A stretch of 49,410 bases of DNA from Coprinopsis marcescibilis (taxonomy: Eukaryota; Basidiomycota; Agaricomycetes; Agaricales; Psathyrellaceae). This document shows, in pieces, positions 11,034 to 30,711 of the stretch. The notes beneath the pieces were generated by a model. That model made no database searches. It was not told the DNA's origin and saw only the letters and a program-made list of their open reading frames with translations. Location: assembly GCA_004369085.1 (NCBI GenBank), contig ML210211.1, forward strand, positions 99,899-149,308. The letters run 5' to 3'. Every line of letters begins with the position of its first letter. Within the stretch, counting starts at the first letter, position 1. The translations under genes were made by a program, and so were the position numbers.

Positions 11034-11323
11034 ACAAATGCCAATGAAGCACACCCGTGAATGGCGGCTAAAGACGAGGTGTTCTTCATGTATCGTACTG
11101 GTTCTGCGAGGACTGTGGACCAGGCTCAAAAATCAATTGAAGAGATTAGCTCATAAAATGGAGGTGTGATGTTGACTATAAATGCAATTGAAACATGCCT
11201 GTAATGGTGGTTAGAGACCAGGTGCTCTCAAGATATCGTATTGATCCTGCGACTCGCGAGAGCTGTGGAACAAAGCTCGGAAATCAATTTGAGAGGTTGG
11301 ATCATGAAATGGAGAAAATGCGA
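11034..11323. repeat. Diverged two-copy tandem repeat, period about 144 bp
   Basis: Unit 1 (about 11036-11170) and unit 2 (about 11180-11323) align over their whole length. Landmarks in order are AAATGC, AATGG(C/T)GG(C/T)TA, A(C/T)ATCGTA-like, CTGCGA, CTGTGGA, AAATCAATT and AAATGGAG. The substitutions indicate an old duplication. It lies in the shared promoter region of tyrosinase 2 and the BEACH gene. Confidence 0.75.
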
Positions 11324-12237
11324 TGGTTCTGTTGTAGGCACTTGTAGGCATCGCTTTTAGGGTCATCAAAGCGCCGAGACAGACTGAGATAATTCCTTCG
11401 GTACGGCGGAACGCTACAGTGGCAGTTCTTGACTAATAAGTTTCCTCTGGCAAGGTTAAGCGTTTAGCAGGGTAAAGTGAGCTGATCTACCGATCGCGTC
11501 TTCAAGTTCATCCGATCTCGTGGCGCCAGCTGTAAGCCCCCTTCGCAATTGGATAACGATATCTTGGCTGTTCGCGCCGACCTGAGACTTCGCTGGACGA
11601 AGCCTACGCGAAGGTCCGAGTCGGGCGGATCCCTCGAGAAGAGCATTCAGGAGGGCGCAAAGTAGGAACATCCAGGTAAGTTCGCCATCCAATGAGCCTA
11701 CCAATCCCAACATTCCGGGTGTTGGCGTTGGCTATCAGCTTAGTGCCTGTGTTATTATCAACAAAGAGAAGGTCATCCACATCATCGGAGGCGGCTGGGA
11801 CGCTGAAACACAGAGGATTCCTCTCCAAGCGGTCGATTGAAATCGTTGGCAACGTTGTCTTCAGGATGTCCAGCTACAGCGAGATGTATTACAAACCATA
11901 CCTTTCATTATGGTCGATAATTAGTGTTGTGGGAGGGGCCTCGAAAATATTGTGGAACGGTGGTGGTCGTCAGGATCATCGATCACCGTGGTGACAAACG
12001 GGCAGTGGTCACTGTTCCAGAACGGTGATGGCAACAATCTTCCGACGCTGGACGCGCCTCACCGCCAACGCCCACCACGACGGAATTCCACTTACGTTCC
12101 AGACACTTCGCTGGCACTCTTCGCCTTTGGACATGCAACCCGCGCATTGAACGATCCAACACACAGTATTCTTCTTAACATACCATCCCGCCCCACACCC
12201 CTATCGATATCGACACCGAAGCCGCGGACGACATTGG

Positions 12238-20207
<7,970 letters not shown>

Positions 20208-20512
20208 TGATGCGCTGCTTGTACTACTATTATCTTAGATCTCAGTGGAGGATATTTATTTACCGGGATTACTTACTACTGCTTTTTTTGGACGACGAGA
20301 CGGGCGAAATCCCGCATAAACATGCCGGCCATTCCAAATAGCACATTGAGACGGCGGATCCCATTTCCTCCGCTTACGTTTCGTCTGAATTAGGAGCTTT
20401 TAAAAGCTTAAGGTGTGTTCGGGAGCAATGAGCAAACAGTTGATGGCCAGTTTTTCTCCGCTGACCATCGCGTCACCAAGAACTTGTTCGACATTGACCA
20501 CCATGGCCGACT
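20208..20512. other. Short intergenic gap
   Basis: This 305 bp stretch lies between the BEACH gene stop and the ATG of the mannosyltransferase, which is on the same strand. It must contain a terminator and a promoter. No clear TATA box or polyadenylation signal can be singled out. Confidence 0.5.
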
Positions 20513-22008
20513 ATGAACGCTAAGGGAAACCACAAGCAGAAAGGGTCCTTTCTGGGGACCATAATCCACGGATACAGGGTCACACTCACTTGCGCAGCAT
20601 TCACCATCTCAACTGGAATATTCCTTGCTTTCCAGCTGAAGTACTTTTCGACACTGCTGTTCTACCTCCCATTCTCTCGACTATGTATGCCAGCCTTAAC
20701 CATATTCGACGCTATATCTATATTGAACTGGACCAGATGGACGAGAACTCGAAAAACGCGGTTCCAGCTGTGCCTGATGTGGAGCCTTTTCTTAATCTTT
20801 GCACCGAGATACCCAGCATCTTCATACCTCAGAAACGACACACCTATACCCCCAATCGGAAGAAACGGAACATTTTACATTGCGGCCAACCTATACAACT
20901 CGGAGAAAGTCTTGCCTACGTGGACCAAGGAGCTAAACCTCCTGATCGACCATATAGGTCAGCAAAACGTGTTCGTGTCGATATACGAATCCAATTCTGC
21001 GGACGCCACACAGGAATTATTGGGGGACCTCCAGAGGGACTTGCACGAACGGAAAATTCGGAACCACGTCTCTATCAATAAAGGAGAGAGAATCGAATGG
21101 GACAGTAAGGACTTGCTTCACAGCGCTCAAAGAATCTCTTACATGGCGGATATCCGGAACGAAGCTCTGTCACCCTTGTATTCCATGGCAGAGAAGGGGG
21201 ACACCTTCACGAAGGTCATCTTCTTCAACGATGTCTACTTTGACTGGAGTAAGTGGTTGCTCTTTCATCTTCGGGTTAGGTTCTGACGCGTTTTGGAATT
21301 ATAGGATCAATCGTTCGACTGATCAACACGAAAAATGGAGACTATGATCTGGCTTGCGCTATCGATTTCGATGGCATAGGCTTATATGACACGTCAGTTT
21401 GCTTCGACGCGTAACAATAGGCGTGTTATTAACATCTTCATATTCTAGTTGGGTGCTTCGCGACGCCTGTGGGCGAAAAGTGAGGGAAGTGTGGCCCTAT
21501 TTTTCATTGGACCCTAAGGCTGTTGAGAACCTTAGGAAAGGCGAACCTATAGAAGTTGCGGCATGCTGGAACGGTGTGGCAATCTTTGACGCCTCTTGGT
21601 TCCTCCCAGAACCCTCTTCCAACGTTTCCCCACTAAAGTTCCGCCACGATGACGAATGCACATCGTCAGAATGCTATTTAACATCTCTCGACATGCACAT
21701 CCGGACAAAGCCACACCGTCCTAAGATCTACGTGAATCCTCAAGTCAAAGTTGGTAAGTCCAGCTCGTTCCAGACATTCATCCACGTCGCATGCCCTAAT
21801 CGAACCTTCAGCCTATAACTCGTTGAACTATCTTTTTCGCACCAAACTAGAGGACCTAACATCCACAATACCTTGGCAGGTAGTCTGGCAAGATTGGGTT
21901 GGGCACCGCCTGTTTGGCTGGTTCACCAACTTGATCTGGCTGCGTAACGACGAGTGCTCCATTAAGCATGCGCTTGGCCTATTCGTCAAACCGGACTACT
22001 GTTCCTGA
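20513..22008 (+). CDS. GT69 alpha-mannosyltransferase, CAP59/CMT1-like
   Basis: A Golgi-type membrane glycosyltransferase resembling Cryptococcus Cmt1 (alpha-1,3-mannosyltransferase) and the capsule protein Cap59. Exons 20513-21248, 21305-21392, 21449-21753 and 21812-22008 sum to 1326 bases, giving 441 residues. Residues 15-110 contain two or three hydrophobic segments that would act as signal anchors. The catalytic region follows from about residue 120. It shows FYIAANLYNSE, VSIYESNSAD, VIFFNDVYFDW (the DxD-like position), GDYDLACAIDFD, a VAACWNGVA block and YVNPQVKV. All are in the order expected for the family. Members in non-capsulate mushrooms presumably build wall or secreted mannans; the exact acceptor is unknown. 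Confidence 0.9.
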
Positions 22009-23128
22009 CTACGAGAGCAATACATACTATCGGACCGTTTACCTGTCATATTTTCTTGTTTCAGAGGGTACCTTAATGTCGAATTAATTTGAATCATACA
22101 CATAGTTTGGCTAGCGCGCTGTTCAAACTTCAGTAGGTCAGGAGATTACAGCCTGACGCTGCCATCATATTTGATGAGGGCTGGCAATTGGTGCCGCCAA
22201 GCATTTCAGGAATCGACCGCGACCACCCAACCACTCGGCCACTACTGATTTGCTTCTTGCCATGGGCTGACCTCACAGTTTCAATTCTCCAGAGAAGAAA
22301 TCACCTCGATATTAATATTTGGTTGCGAAGTTGTAACCCAGATACAAACATACCCGTGCTGCAGCCTGCCTCGACAGCGTTGGCGCGACCTGATCTGGCG
22401 AGGTTCTATTTTCCCCTGCTCTCGTCGGGGTCAGTGTTTTCGAAGGTGAGCTTTGCTTGTGTACAGTTTTACACACTCTCTGAAGCTCTATCAGGTTGAT
22501 TTTTGAAGTTAACTCGAAAATAGTGCGAGCTACGGTGTTGCCCTGGGCTCCGGGTGCAAGAGGTGCGGGTAAATGGCTCCCCTGCGCCACGATGAGGGTT
22601 GGAAACGCAACTGTGCATTCACCTTCATTGTTGTAGACTCAGTCGGCTCAGTATACTCAATATAGCCAGGATTTAACAAGGTAATGCGATATGCACACTC
22701 CAGATATTGCTTTTGTATCTCTATTTGATGGGGTCATTTTTCCACTATTTTCAACCGATCCGTCAATTGCGTGTAGCGAACTTTGAATCGGAGCAAAAGT
22801 CAAGAGACCTCCGACGGTGATGCTTTGTTCGCTGCGCAAGCCGTTCCATTGACCTTGCGATACCTGGGTCACCTCAGACACGACGCCCTTGTTCAAAAGT
22901 GTCCAGATCGGCGTTCCATTATTGCTCGCGTTTTTCGCTGTAAAGGACCACCGGAACTGAAGATTCCACATCGAGAAACCGCCTTCATGAGTTTTAAAGG
23001 ACAAGATGTGAGCCTGTTTTCACAAAGCGTCCAGCACGACCAGACAAACCACCCCACGGGCTGTTCTTCCCTACTTCCTTGACCTTGTGTGGTGTTTGAA
23101 AGGAACGACGGTAAATCCCTGACGAACG
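22009..23128. other. Intergenic, no supported gene
   Basis: This 1.1 kb region lies between two plus-strand membrane-protein genes. A minus-strand frame of 115 codons (22657-23004) has no domain that I recognise, and the longer minus frame upstream of it overlaps exons 1-2 of the next gene. I leave both uncalled. Confidence 0.45.
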
Positions 23129-24359
23129 ATGGACTCTCAAAACCCTCCGACCTGTGAGTTATTGTGCGCTTCGATGATCTGGATTCTAAACAGTATGGAA
23201 CAGCCGAAAAGCCCAATGTTTCCTCTCAGGATCCTCCAACCAGTAAGTGGTCGTGTACTTCGATGATCCATAATCTAAACCATATGATACAGCCAAAAAG
23301 TCTGAGGCTCAACTGCCGGTTAATGTAACGCGGAAACCTGGGGATCAGGCCTGGAAAAACGCCTCGTATGTCAGTGCTTTCGCATGGCTTTGGTCTCTTG
23401 CTGTTATCGGCGTCAGTAAGTGGCCTTTCGTTTTATATGCATCGGTGCCCATAATCCTTTTTAGCTGCCAACGCGATTGCCAGGTTCACCAAAATTCGGA
23501 AATATGTAGAAGCTCTAGATCCTACCCAAATCGAATTTGACGCTGAAGGTCTGCCGATCCTTCTATTAATATCCCACAACTCACATATCTTCCTTGGTGT
23601 AGACATAATGCCAACCGTTGTAATCATCCTCATCCTCACCTGTATCATGTCTGTTTTCCTCTTTGGAACCTTCACCTGGCTGTATTTCAACACCCCCAAC
23701 GACCGAGCTGAGGGATTTTTCACATCTGCAGCATCACTCTACATACCCACCACTGCCATCTTCCTCATGTCGTGGCTTCTGTTCGCAGACCTCATCCTCT
23801 TTTCGGAATTCTTCAGAAGCAGATCAGCGCAGATCCACACAGTTGTCGATGATATCGATGTAATCATCAACAGGGATTTTGTTGCGGAACTAGCTGCAAT
23901 CTACGGCGTCTCCTTTGCGTATAGGACATGGGGTTTTCGTAAGTCAAAACTCATCAACACATATCTTCAGAGCTGAAACATCCACTAGTTCGCTCCGTGG
24001 CGGTAGTTAGCTGGCTCTTCTGGTTGTTTACCCTCATCGCATCTATCATGTTGGGCATGTCAGCTACTGACGGGAACAGCATTCCCGACATTACAACCAC
24101 CTTCAAACCAGACGCAGAGGCGCAAGCACGGAGTTCAGCCCCGACGACCTCCAGGTCCAACACCGCGATGATAGCGACCGAGAAGAAACCGGATACTCCT
24201 ATTCGTTCTACTGTGGTGATGCCGGGTCCTAAGGATCCTGAGCCTGAGACTGTAGCTCGCGACAGCCATGATAGTCACGACAGTAACGACACTCCTGTCG
24301 TCGTCCCTGATATGCCTGGATCACGTAGAGGTTTTACTCCGGAACCAGGAATTAATTGA
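23129..24359 (+). CDS. Four-TM membrane protein with duplicated mini-exon
   Basis: The product is not recognised beyond its topology. Exons 23129-23153, 23204-23242, 23293-23415, 23465-23938 and 23989-24359 sum to 1032 bases, giving 343 residues. Four hydrophobic spans are seen: AFAWLWSLAVIGV, TVVIILILTCIMSVFLFG, YIPTTAIFLMSWLLFADLIL and VVSWLFWLFTLIASIMLG. A hydrophilic Thr/Pro/Asp-rich C-tail of about 100 residues follows, with DSHDSHDS and TPVVVPDMPG. The layout is MARVEL-like, but no signature residue confirms that family. Exons 1-3 show a tandem exon-plus-intron duplication: 50 bp introns on both sides of a 39 bp phase-1 exon. A 54 bp in-frame segment (23549-23602) looks like an optional intron; splicing it would give 325 residues. 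The ATG is chosen because it starts the duplicated unit in frame. Confidence 0.75.
23141..23292 (+). repeat. Tandem exon/intron duplication, period 89 bp
   Basis: The CCTCC(G/A)ACC exon ends, the 50 bp introns 23154-23203 and 23243-23292, and the following CC(G/A)AAAAG exon starts are copies of each other. Both introns share the core TGTRCTTCGATGAT(C), a TCTAAAC branch-like site and an ATGRNACAG end. Intron plus middle exon is 89 bp. The middle exon is 39 bp and symmetric (phase 1-1), so it can be gained or skipped without changing frame. Confidence 0.85.
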
Positions 24360-24992
24360 AGGGCGCTTGCCTGTACCTGATGCCTTTGCCAACCTCCCTT
24401 ACCTTCCTTTCCATTCTTACAGTTCGGACTTCCCCTTAATAATCCTCTGTCTATCCAGTTATCTCTTCGGACTTTTTCCCTGTGTTTAGATACTGCCTGT
24501 TAATTATGCGTAGTTGTTGTTGTTGTTGTAATGGTATTTGTGAGTGGATAGGCTGATCCTTACTAGTCGCCCATACGTTATAATTAAACTTCCTCTTGAC
24601 TTCGGTACGCGCTCTCGAGTGAGAGGTATCATAGGGTAAATCAAGTTGACATGAGGATCATATATCGATCATACAGAGCCTCGAATCGTAAGTGTAACCC
24701 GATGATATAGTTAATAGCACCTAGTCCCATTTATCTTTTGAGCTTCTTATCATCATTTCCATGGTTGACTCTGGTCGGAAGTGGCGGCCTTGGCATTGTG
24801 CGGTCATCGTCACAGCAACCATCAGGCACAATTTATGCTACCATTGGCACCGTCAACAACAAACTAGATTCCAGGTGAGAAATGTTCGTGTGCGAGATTC
24901 GATATGCTTCTCATGTTGGCCAGCCTTGAGGCAGCATTTCTCTGACAGACCAGAACCACTCTCGCGCCACGCCGCTGTAGCATGCTTCCACA
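24360..24992. other. Intergenic with a TTG microsatellite
   Basis: No gene is seen. A run of TTG triplets (about 24512-24528) is the only structured sequence. The downstream part should be the promoter and 5' UTR of the gene starting at 24993. A plus-strand frame opening at 24761 overlaps that gene in another phase and is probably not coding. Confidence 0.5.
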
Positions 24993-27900
24993 ATGGCCAG
25001 TTTCCTTCGCAGAAAGTCGAAGCAGGAGGCAGCGCCTCCGAAACAGCCAGCAGTAATAATCTCTACACCGTCACCTCAAACACCTCTTTTTGCAAGATTT
25101 GCGACGACAGCGGGGAGTAATGAGCCAGGAGGCACGAGGATGGTTTCGGGTCCGATGGTGTTGTCGGGGAACAGCGTGCGGCGGGAACCTTCGATGGGGA
25201 ATCGATATGCGTCCAGTTCTGTCAGTGTAGCCAGTAGTCGGGAGAAGGAACGAGTCCAGAAGCCCAACGGTGGTCCGCCAACGTCGATACAGCAGCGGGC
25301 AGCCGTCAATGGACGACAGGCGACGGAGAAGCCTCTTCCCCCAGGTCCAACACCGCCAACGTCGCCCTCGAAAGTTGTGTCGGATGCTGGTCGTCGTTCT
25401 CAACAACCACCTCCGGTTCAGTTGAGGCCGATATTACGGTCGAACGCCCAGTTCGTTGGCGACGACAAGCCTCTACCACCGCCAGCGAAGCCAGTCGTTT
25501 CAAACAGCATTCCTAGACGTAAACTGTCAGTTCAAACAGCCATTCCACTACCACCGCCAAAGCCGTTCGTCAATGATACAGGAAGAGACTCACCTGTCAT
25601 CACGAATCTACAGGACGACGAGTTTGACCTAACGCCGCGACCTTCTCCATCACATGTGGTTCACCAGGATCGCAATAACGGAGCATCGACACAACGCTTG
25701 TCTGGTCCAATTGACTGGCCTCCTGAATTTGCCTTATTCCAGGTAAGTTTGTGAACGATTCACTATTACGCCTTCACCTGGGGGATGAGGCTTCTCCCTG
25801 CGAGTTTAGATTCGCTTCCCCCGTGAAAATCTCCCCATCTCGATGTTCTAGCGGTGATTGGCTTTCAGATCTATCATCGCTAACATTGAGCTTCCGTTGT
25901 CGCGCCGTTGTCCTTATACCTCTCACGGCGAGTTTCAGATTGGCTGATGTCTTTATCAGGAATTTAGTGCAACTAGCTCGAACTCTGATTCTTCCAGAGT
26001 AATCACTGCAACGACTTCTACAGGTGCCAGATCGGTAAGGGTTTTGTTTATCTCAATATGACATCACCATTCAAGTTCTGATCTCGTTAATATAGGGTGC
26101 TCCTCATCCGAGTACTAATACTGCACCCAACACAGTTGCTTCTTCATCTTCCCAACCTTTAGACATGGGTAACAACACCAGCGTACTCAGTAGTCCCGGA
26201 CTCTACCCCTCACCCATACAAGCCTTCCAAGGTTCACGAGCCTTCGTTGGTCCATCATCAAACAACACTTTCTCCTCTGTTCAAACCAGACCGTCTTTTA
26301 AACGATCTGTTCGCTCCAACTCCCCTCCTCCGCCTCCAGGCGCAGCTGCTCCTGTCGTTCCAGGGGCCCCCAGGATCCAGGACAATGATTTCCAGACCTC
26401 AGCACCATTTCCTAATTTTAATGCTACCCCTGGGTCGGTTTATCAATCTGCACCACCACAAGTGCCCACTCCACCTATTGTTAAAGGCAAACCACGGATC
26501 TTTGCTGCAATGAACGCAGCTGCCGTCGACGAACCTGTCTATGTCGAACAATCTGCAGCCAATCTTCCTCAGCTGCCACCACAGCCTCAACCATCCCCAT
26601 CCCAATCTTATCATCAACAGTATCCCGAACGACAATCCCCCGGTCGCTCGGGGTCCGGAAATAGCAACATGTTTCCTTCCCAACCTACAGCACCAGCACC
26701 ATTTGACTCGCGAATGCCCTACGTGTCGCCGGCAACAACACCTGATGTCAGCGTTACGTCCTCGTATAATAACGGGCAGCAACCAGCCGATGTGCTGCGT
26801 ACTCCCCGTGTTAACAATCCTCGTCCACTTCCCCAAACGCCCGACAAGCATGTTCAGAGCCCTCCTCGCGTCAGGAAGCTCAGCAAGGTGCGCCAGCCCT
26901 CTGACGTTTCGACGATGCTTCCCAACGCATCTTCGACTTCTATTATGTCGGCTTCGGTCGAAAGCTTACACTCGAACGGGCACGGACATGGGCCTAAAGT
27001 TCATACGCATAACGGCCATCGAACCCTCGCTAAATCGCCACCCATCCCCATACGCCCCGGCTCATCTCACAACGACCTTGTGCGCAGCGCGAGCCGCTCA
27101 CCTTCGAAGCACGAGCAGCAACCACAACCACAACTGGAACAAGTACCTACGCATGTGGATGAGGAGACAATCCGGAAGGCTGGAATTCCGCTGGACGATG
27201 ATCCGTTCGCAAAGGTCGAGGGCGTGAGGATGCTCAAGCCGACCTCATCCCCGTCTAAAGATGGCTCGATCAAGCGGCATCGATCGAAGGAGGCAAAGGC
27301 TAATGGCGAGGAGGGCCTGCTTGGCAAGGAGGATCAGCAGTCAGAACTCTCTTTGCAGAGCGATGTTCCTTTGAAGAAGGCCAAGGACTCCAAGGATTCG
27401 AGCTCAGTAGCCTCTGGACAAACATCCGAAGAGAGGCGAAAGGAAAGGAGGGAGCGTAGGGCCCGGGAGAAGGAGCGGAAGGCGAAGGAACAGGAAGCTG
27501 CCGCTGCGGCAGAGACAGAGGCTGCTGCTCAGAACACACAGACTGCGTCTAGTGTGAATGGGGAGGCCATGGAGCTGGACGGCGAGATCGAGCCTGTGCA
27601 CGGAGAAGAACTCGAAGCTCTTAGCAAACTCGAGGGACAAAAGTTCTTCCTGTTCAAGGAGTTCCTTTCAAACCCTCAGTTATTGTCCTACCTCCTTTCG
27701 TTCATGTCTTTCTACGATTGGTGCCTTCTCTCGGCCGTCTCGCGGGAGATTAGGATCATGCTCGTGCAGAGCACTCCCTTACGCGAAGAAGTCCTCGAAC
27801 GGTTCTTGAAAACTGTTGGCTATTCGCGATGGGCTTGGGAAGGGAAAGATCCCTTGTCTCTATCACTTCAGGTATGACACCATCACCCGTTTGATTACGA

Positions 27901-29455
27901 GCACAGATAGCTTACTATTGTCCGTACAGGACTTGGCTGACTATATGCGCGGAGTTTCCACGCCGTCGCATGAGTATGCGCGCGTTGCGAAAATGTACGT
28001 GCACTCGCTAACAGTGCATCCTACGGTTCGAGATTCATCCTTGGAGCACACGGTGAGACGCTTAACGGCATCAACTCGAGCTTATACTCGTGTTGTACTT
28101 CGACTTCGCGCCCAGGCAGAGAAGGAGGCCAGCGTGGCCAGTGCCAATCCTCAAAGATCGCAATCCACGACTTCTCCTCCGCCTTCCGCCGCAAATGCTG
28201 CGAAAGCGGTGAATGGCTACAGCAACGGTTACGGGAACGGGCATGGAGCCCCGTCTCGGTCGACATCACGACCGTCCAGTCGCGCACCATCCCCGACTAT
28301 GTCTAATTACTCGCACTCGCACTCTCAGTTTAGTCATAGCAATTCTGGGACGATTCACCAGAACTCGTCTCAGACGAGCCTCGCCTTCCGTTCGCCGCTG
28401 TTCCGTCTCCGTCGTGCCCCATTGCTTCGCGTGTTTGTGCCTTCGCCTGAAGGTGATTGGCTCTCGGACAAGAGCGTGCTGGACTGCGAAGCAGAATGCA
28501 AGAAGGCTGGTGTGCTGCATCTGATGCGCATGGGAGATGTTATCTGGGATATCGCAGCAGGCGATGAGGGCAACGTTGGACGACTGGTATATGATGGGAA
28601 ATATCTCATTGTAAGTGCTCTTTCTTCACACTCCTTGTTCTTTTTAATTGGAATTGTTCGACTTTTTGTGCTTCTTATTCACGTTTCATGAACTGACTAA
28701 TTGTGTTCCCAAAGGACCTTGATTACACGTACAATCCCATTGGCGATCTTCCTAAGTATATACATACTTTGGCGTTTCCTCCCTCATACTTCCATCGAGT
28801 CATCCGAACTGGCCCGGTTACGAGCAATCCCGTCGCTCACATCGATATTTCACCCTGGGGTGAGGAGATCGCGGCTAATCTCCAGCTCTTGCAAGATCGA
28901 GTGAAGACCGAAACGTACGTGTGTCTGTCACATCACTTGTCTCTCTATTCCCTTCGATCTATCATGCCCGCGAATAATAATGGGCTAACTTAAATTTCAT
29001 TTAGACCCCAAGGAGCTTATCATAACGTCGTCCGTTGGGTGCATCGGTCTTCCTTTGTTATTCGGCCTCCTGCGCGTGTCATGCAAAGGGGTCAGAGCAT
29101 TAATGGTCGTAGCCAGCCGCATACACCGCGAATCCCCATACCAGAGACAGAGAACCTGTTCATTGATCCGGGTTGGTACGGAACGATTGTCGTGGAGACT
29201 GAGGGGACCAACGAGACCCTTGCTGATCTTCAAGCTCGATGCGGCCCACGTGCGTTCCCACCTAGACCCAAACCCCTGAACCCTGTCGTGGCGAAGGCGG
29301 CGGAAGAGAATCGAAAAGTCTTCAGGATTTTGAGGGAGAAAAGGTACGCACGACTGTTACATGAGGGATAAATGACCGTTGCTGACCCTCATCATTGCAG
29401 TCGACCTGGAGAAATCTGGATCAAGGCTGTCTCTGTCAAGGAACGTATTCTATGA
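24993..29455 (+). CDS. Large disordered protein with conserved C-terminal blocks
   Basis: I do not recognise a named family. Exons 24993-25742, 26096-27871, 27930-28610, 28715-28914, 29005-29343 and 29401-29455 sum to 3801 bases, giving 1266 residues. Residues 1-780 are disordered and rich in Pro, Ser and Gln, with many PxxP stretches such as PLPPGPTPPTSP, SPPPPPGAA and PLPQTPDK. A charged coil (EERRKERRERRAREKERKAKE) follows. Next comes a folded helical stretch with an F-box-like flavour (LLSYLLSFMSFYDWCLLSAVSREIRI when read in two parts), a Ser/Asn/His-rich linker, and ordered blocks VLHLMRMGDVIWDIA, AGDEGNVGRLVYDGKYLI, YNPIGDLPKYIHTLAFPPSY, GAYHNVVRWVH and LFIDPGWYGTIVVETEG. It ends at PGEIWIKAVSVKERIL. 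The PxxP motifs suggest SH3 partners and a role in cortical or polarity scaffolding, but that is inference. Confidence 0.7.
25743..26095 (+). other. Unusually long 353 bp intron
   Basis: The donor GTAAGT directly follows FALFQ, and the acceptor TATAG precedes GGTGCTCCT. The outer exons join in phase 0. All other introns placed in this gene are well under 110 bp. Internal CTACAG and TCGGTAAG sites near 26020-26035 could define a cryptic or alternative exon, but no frame-preserving choice was found. Confidence 0.6.
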
Positions 29456-30711
29456 ACTGGTGGACCTGCGGCACGACTTTCCCGCTAACCCGACACATCA
29501 TCATCATCGTCATCATCGTCAAGCTAATCAAGTTAATGTCTCTACCAACTTGCTTCGGTTTATATGGTTCTTTCCCTATGCATCGCTAAGTTCAGCTTTC
29601 AACATCCAAGTCCACATACCAACATAACCGAGTGCTGTTATTCTTCAACCAAATTGCTCTTCCTCAACGACCGCTGTCCGTCACGTTCCATTTCTCACTA
29701 TGCCCATCGGTTATTGGCATTCATGACTCACTATTACTTATCATTCACATCGCAAGATTCGCAATTGTACCTATTACCCAATTCCTAGACGCAATCGCCG
29801 TATACCATGGCACCTTGTATTCATTCTCAATATTCCCTCACATCATGATGTTATCGTTTTTCCTTCGGTGACTGAAACTGTTATGATTTCTGCTATGCTT
29901 TTGGTAACTAGTACTCTAATATGGCCATCTCATGTCTCCCAATTACCGTTAGGGCCACAACTCCGAATCAAAAATGGTTTCCCCTGCTGCCCAATGTTCA
30001 ACTGGGACTAACTTCCGGTCATCTGAATTACGGGCTTGACTCAAGTGTTGGGTGGACCAAACCATTGTTCGGAGTTGTTGAACCGCGCAAGCGCTAACTC
30101 GAATAGTCGTCACTTGCTCGTCACTGCTTTGTTCCCCCAGTACCGGCAAATTTGGGTTGCTACTTCTACTTTTGGTGCATTGGATACCACGAACCCTCGA
30201 CAACCTGGTCCAGGGTTCTGATATTTGAAAGGAACAACTTTGGGATGGCGTGACGTCAAAGTAAGCAAGGCATATTTCACGCACGCCCCTAAACACCATT
30301 CAGTGAGTGTAATGATATGTGTGACCTCCGTGGACTACTTGAATGTTTTCCTCGGGAGAGCAGCGTAGCCGCCTAGGAGTTTAATTAGTGGGTACCCCTC
30401 GTACTACCTTCGTGTCATGGTAGAAGCCAGCACAGACTCGAAGTATGCCTCGAGTCAACAATGCTCGCCGGTTTATTGGCCGTCTCATTTGCACTATATA
30501 TCTCTCAATTCACAAACCTGATGATCCAGACATAGATATATCATAGGTGGCGTCCATCCTTTAAAAACTCCGGCTTTGGTCGCACCAAACGACGGACACA
30601 AGCCGGGTGGTGAATTGCGTAATTTTGAAATGCTGAGAACCAGGGCACTCTGGCGTTACTAACAATGACTGGACAAAGAGACAGGCGACGGTGACGTTCT
30701 CGTTTCAAACC
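29456..30711. other. Intergenic, no supported gene
   Basis: The first part is 3' UTR, with a CATCAT/CGTCAT microsatellite (about 29496-29522) and a T/C-rich stretch. The rest holds the promoter of the methyltransferase. Short frames have no recognisable product. Confidence 0.5.

Larger units (their letters stand above)
10850..12237. other. Divergent intergenic region, tyrosinase 2 / BEACH gene
   Basis: This roughly 1.4 kb region lies between head-to-head genes. It holds the tyrosinase 2 TATA-like box and a diverged tandem duplication (11034-11323). Small frames at 11456-11713 and 11604-11852 (minus) and 11692-12344 (plus) have no recognisable domain. I do not call them genes. Confidence 0.5.

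Noticed and set aside
22657..23004. 115-codon minus-strand frame
   Set aside because: No recognised domain, no convincing splice sites, and its upstream extension overlaps exons of the four-TM gene on the other strand.
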